Below, one piece after another: positions 12,996-13,181 of a stretch of DNA of 13,181 nt. Source of the stretch: an uncultured Bacteroidaceae bacterium (GTDB lineage Bacteria > Bacteroidota > Bacteroidia > Bacteroidales > Bacteroidaceae). Both the position numbers and the translations under genes were made by a program. The DNA lies in assembly GCA_904502185.1 (NCBI GenBank), contig CAJGDX010000060.1:1-13181 (forward strand), written 5' to 3'. Numbering within the stretch: position 1 is the first letter of the stretch; the number at the start of each line of letters is the position of its first letter. The notes under the pieces are model-generated. The model did no database searches. It was not told the origin of the DNA and saw only the letters and a list, made by a program, of their open reading frames with translations.

Positions 12996-13181
12996 CTATT
13001 AATAAGATCGGCGGCTCGGGATAAAAAATGGCTTGCACTATCTTTAAAATAAGATAGGCGGCGCAAAACAAAAAAAGCCTTGCACTATCTTTAAATAAGA
13101 TAGGCGGCGGCTCGGGAGAAAAAAAATAAATCGATATTTATTTTGTTCTCCTCTCGCCTTGCACTATCCTTAGATAAGATA
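12996..13181. repeat. Cluster of diverged palindromic intergenic repeats
   Basis: Three related copies start CTTGCACTATC: 13032-13063, 13079-13109 and 13158 to the window end, plus a degenerate tail-only copy at 12996-13021 sharing AATAAGAT, GGCGGCTCGGGA. The core is an inverted repeat CTATCTT/AAGATAG around 5-6 A/T bases, followed by GGCGGCG. Copies start 47 and 79 bp apart. Between copies 2 and 3 lies a second inverted repeat, 13115-13131 with 13136-13151, nearly perfect around CGAT. The region from 12757 to 13181 otherwise holds only the esterase promoter and the small hairpin above. Confidence 0.8.

Noticed and set aside
12996..13181. CRISPR array
   Set aside because: Copies differ in sequence, spacers would be about 15 and 48 bp, the repeats are themselves interrupted palindromes, and no cas gene is nearby.

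Overview
The window looks like a piece of a Bacteroidales (Bacteroidota) chromosome. Three things support this: a type V (Mfa1/FimA-type) pilus locus, several matches to the Bacteroidota sigma-ABfr promoter (TTTG, about 20 bp, TAnnTTTG) instead of E. coli-type boxes, and start codons mostly preceded by A/T-rich rather than Shine-Dalgarno sequence. Genus cannot be fixed from this sequence alone. No RNA gene, transposase or CRISPR array was seen.

Layout. (1) Positions 1-5782, minus strand: a pilus operon read right to left as DUF3575 outer-membrane protein, DUF3868/OmpA-like/TPR protein, Mfa1/FimA-type major pilin, Mfa2/FimB-type anchor pilin, and a further fimbrillin-like lipoprotein cut by the window edge. 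The order resembles fimX-pgmA-fimA-fimB-fimC of Porphyromonas gingivalis. A hairpin without a T-tract lies just after the major pilin gene, where differential expression of abundant shaft against scarce anchor and tip would be set. (2) Positions 5783-6257: a 475-bp divergent control region with a consensus promoter on each strand, a nine-G tract and a cluster of palindromes. (3) Positions 6258-7734, plus strand: two thioredoxin-fold lipoproteins with CxxC motifs, ending at a 21-bp perfect hairpin shared with the convergent operon. (4) Positions 7803-11509, minus strand: a probable four-gene operon of cytoplasmic FKBP isomerase, lipoprotein FKBP isomerase, Lrp/AsnC regulator, and a 585-residue fusion of a C26 class-I glutamine-amidotransferase-like gamma-glutamyl hydrolase with a complete M19 dipeptidase. 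(5) Positions 11932-12756, minus strand: a secreted esterase-D-like alpha/beta hydrolase. (6) Positions 12757-13181: non-coding, ending in diverged palindromic repeats that run off the window.

The most interesting part is region 4. The fusion joins two activities that together would release free amino acids from gamma-glutamyl peptides; for glutathione this would be gamma-Glu removal followed by Cys-Gly cleavage. It sits directly behind an Lrp-type amino-acid regulator. The operon leader carries a terminator-like hairpin with T6 that lies inside a small ORF beginning M-G-K-G-C-G-L-C, rich in Gly and Cys codons. The parts are visible in sequence. The functional link between them is inference.
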